DNA from: JACQCV01 sp964634555
GTDB lineage: Bacteria > Patescibacteriota > Minisyncoccia > Phycocordibacterales > UBA12445
Assembly (NCBI GenBank): GCA_964634555.1
Contig: CAZWJJ010000024.1
Span: 1-12,169 of the forward strand
Direction: 5' to 3'
DNA: 12,169 bases
Part shown: in pieces, positions 12,093 through 12,169 of the stretch
Position numbering within the stretch: position 1 is the stretch's first letter
How the letters are laid out: every line of letters starts with the position of its first letter
Position numbers and translations under genes: made by a program
The notes under the pieces: generated by a model
What the model was told of the DNA's origin: nothing
The model's database searches: none
Seen by the model: the letters and a program-made list of their open reading frames with translations, nothing else

Positions 12093-12169
12093 ATCTGATA
12101 TATTCAGTTTAGATCGTTTAGCTCATTGATTTGCGACAGTCGTAGGCGGGAAGGATGGAATATCTTGTT

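Larger units (their letters stand above)
11803..12169. other. Gene-poor right end: tRNA-derived and palindromic DNA
   Basis: No protein gene could be supported in these 367 bases. Short open frames show no recognisable product. The stretch holds several palindromes, a 5' fragment of tRNA-Glu, its promoter, and the palindrome GGCATTAAATGCC (12036-12048). The last 70 bases or so contain open - strand frames running in from the edge, so the 3' end of a gene could enter here, but I cannot identify one. Confidence 0.6.

Overview
The window looks like chromosomal DNA from a small-genome bacterium, most likely a member of the Candidate Phyla Radiation (Patescibacteria, Parcubacteria-like). This placement is inference. 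It rests on the compact and apparently unrelated gene order, the style of the ThrRS, RecR and RmuC sequences, an L21 gene standing alone, several genes with little or no 5' leader, and moderately AT-rich DNA. UGA is used as a stop codon (for example at the end of the membrane antiporter gene), so this is not a recoded UGA-glycine lineage.

Layout. On the + strand, the 3' part of thrS (1-1092) is followed by dnaB (1154-2548) and recR (2591-3211). On the - strand a convergent block runs CaCA-type cation antiporter -> rmuC -> rplU (5686 down to 3257) and ends in a clear intrinsic terminator between rplU and recR. Next on the - strand is a class I glutamine amidotransferase-like gene (8083-7271) followed by a glutamate-cysteine-ligase-like (GCS2 superfamily) gene (7202-5778) with its own near-consensus promoter, a strong Shine-Dalgarno sequence and a strong terminator. 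Divergent from this pair on the + strand is a two-gene cassette of unrecognised small proteins (8212-8535 and 8551-8976) with a promoter, good ribosome binding sites and a terminator. A nested dyad symmetry lies in the shared intergenic region. On the - strand gdhA (glutamate dehydrogenase) and an amidohydrolase form a tight two-gene operon (11065-9022). A small membrane protein gene (11532-11245) is frameshifted at an (AAAG)4 tract. The right end holds tRNA-Glu(CUC), a truncated second copy of the same tRNA, and a cluster of palindromes; I found no convincing protein gene from 11803 to 12169.

How it fits together. The left third is housekeeping: translation, replication, recombination. The most interesting accessory part is 5778-8976. 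There an ATP-dependent amide-ligase homologue sits beside a GATase with an intact Cys-His-Glu triad, next to a divergent pair of novel proteins. A small amide-bond chemistry system, with or without the divergent pair, is a reasonable hypothesis but is not proven by sequence. The other notable points are a possible tetranucleotide phase switch in the membrane protein, -10 elements placed about 6 nt before start codons (predicting leaderless mRNAs), a CaCA antiporter without one of its canonical ion-binding glutamates, and an array of tRNA-derived and hairpin sequences at the right end.
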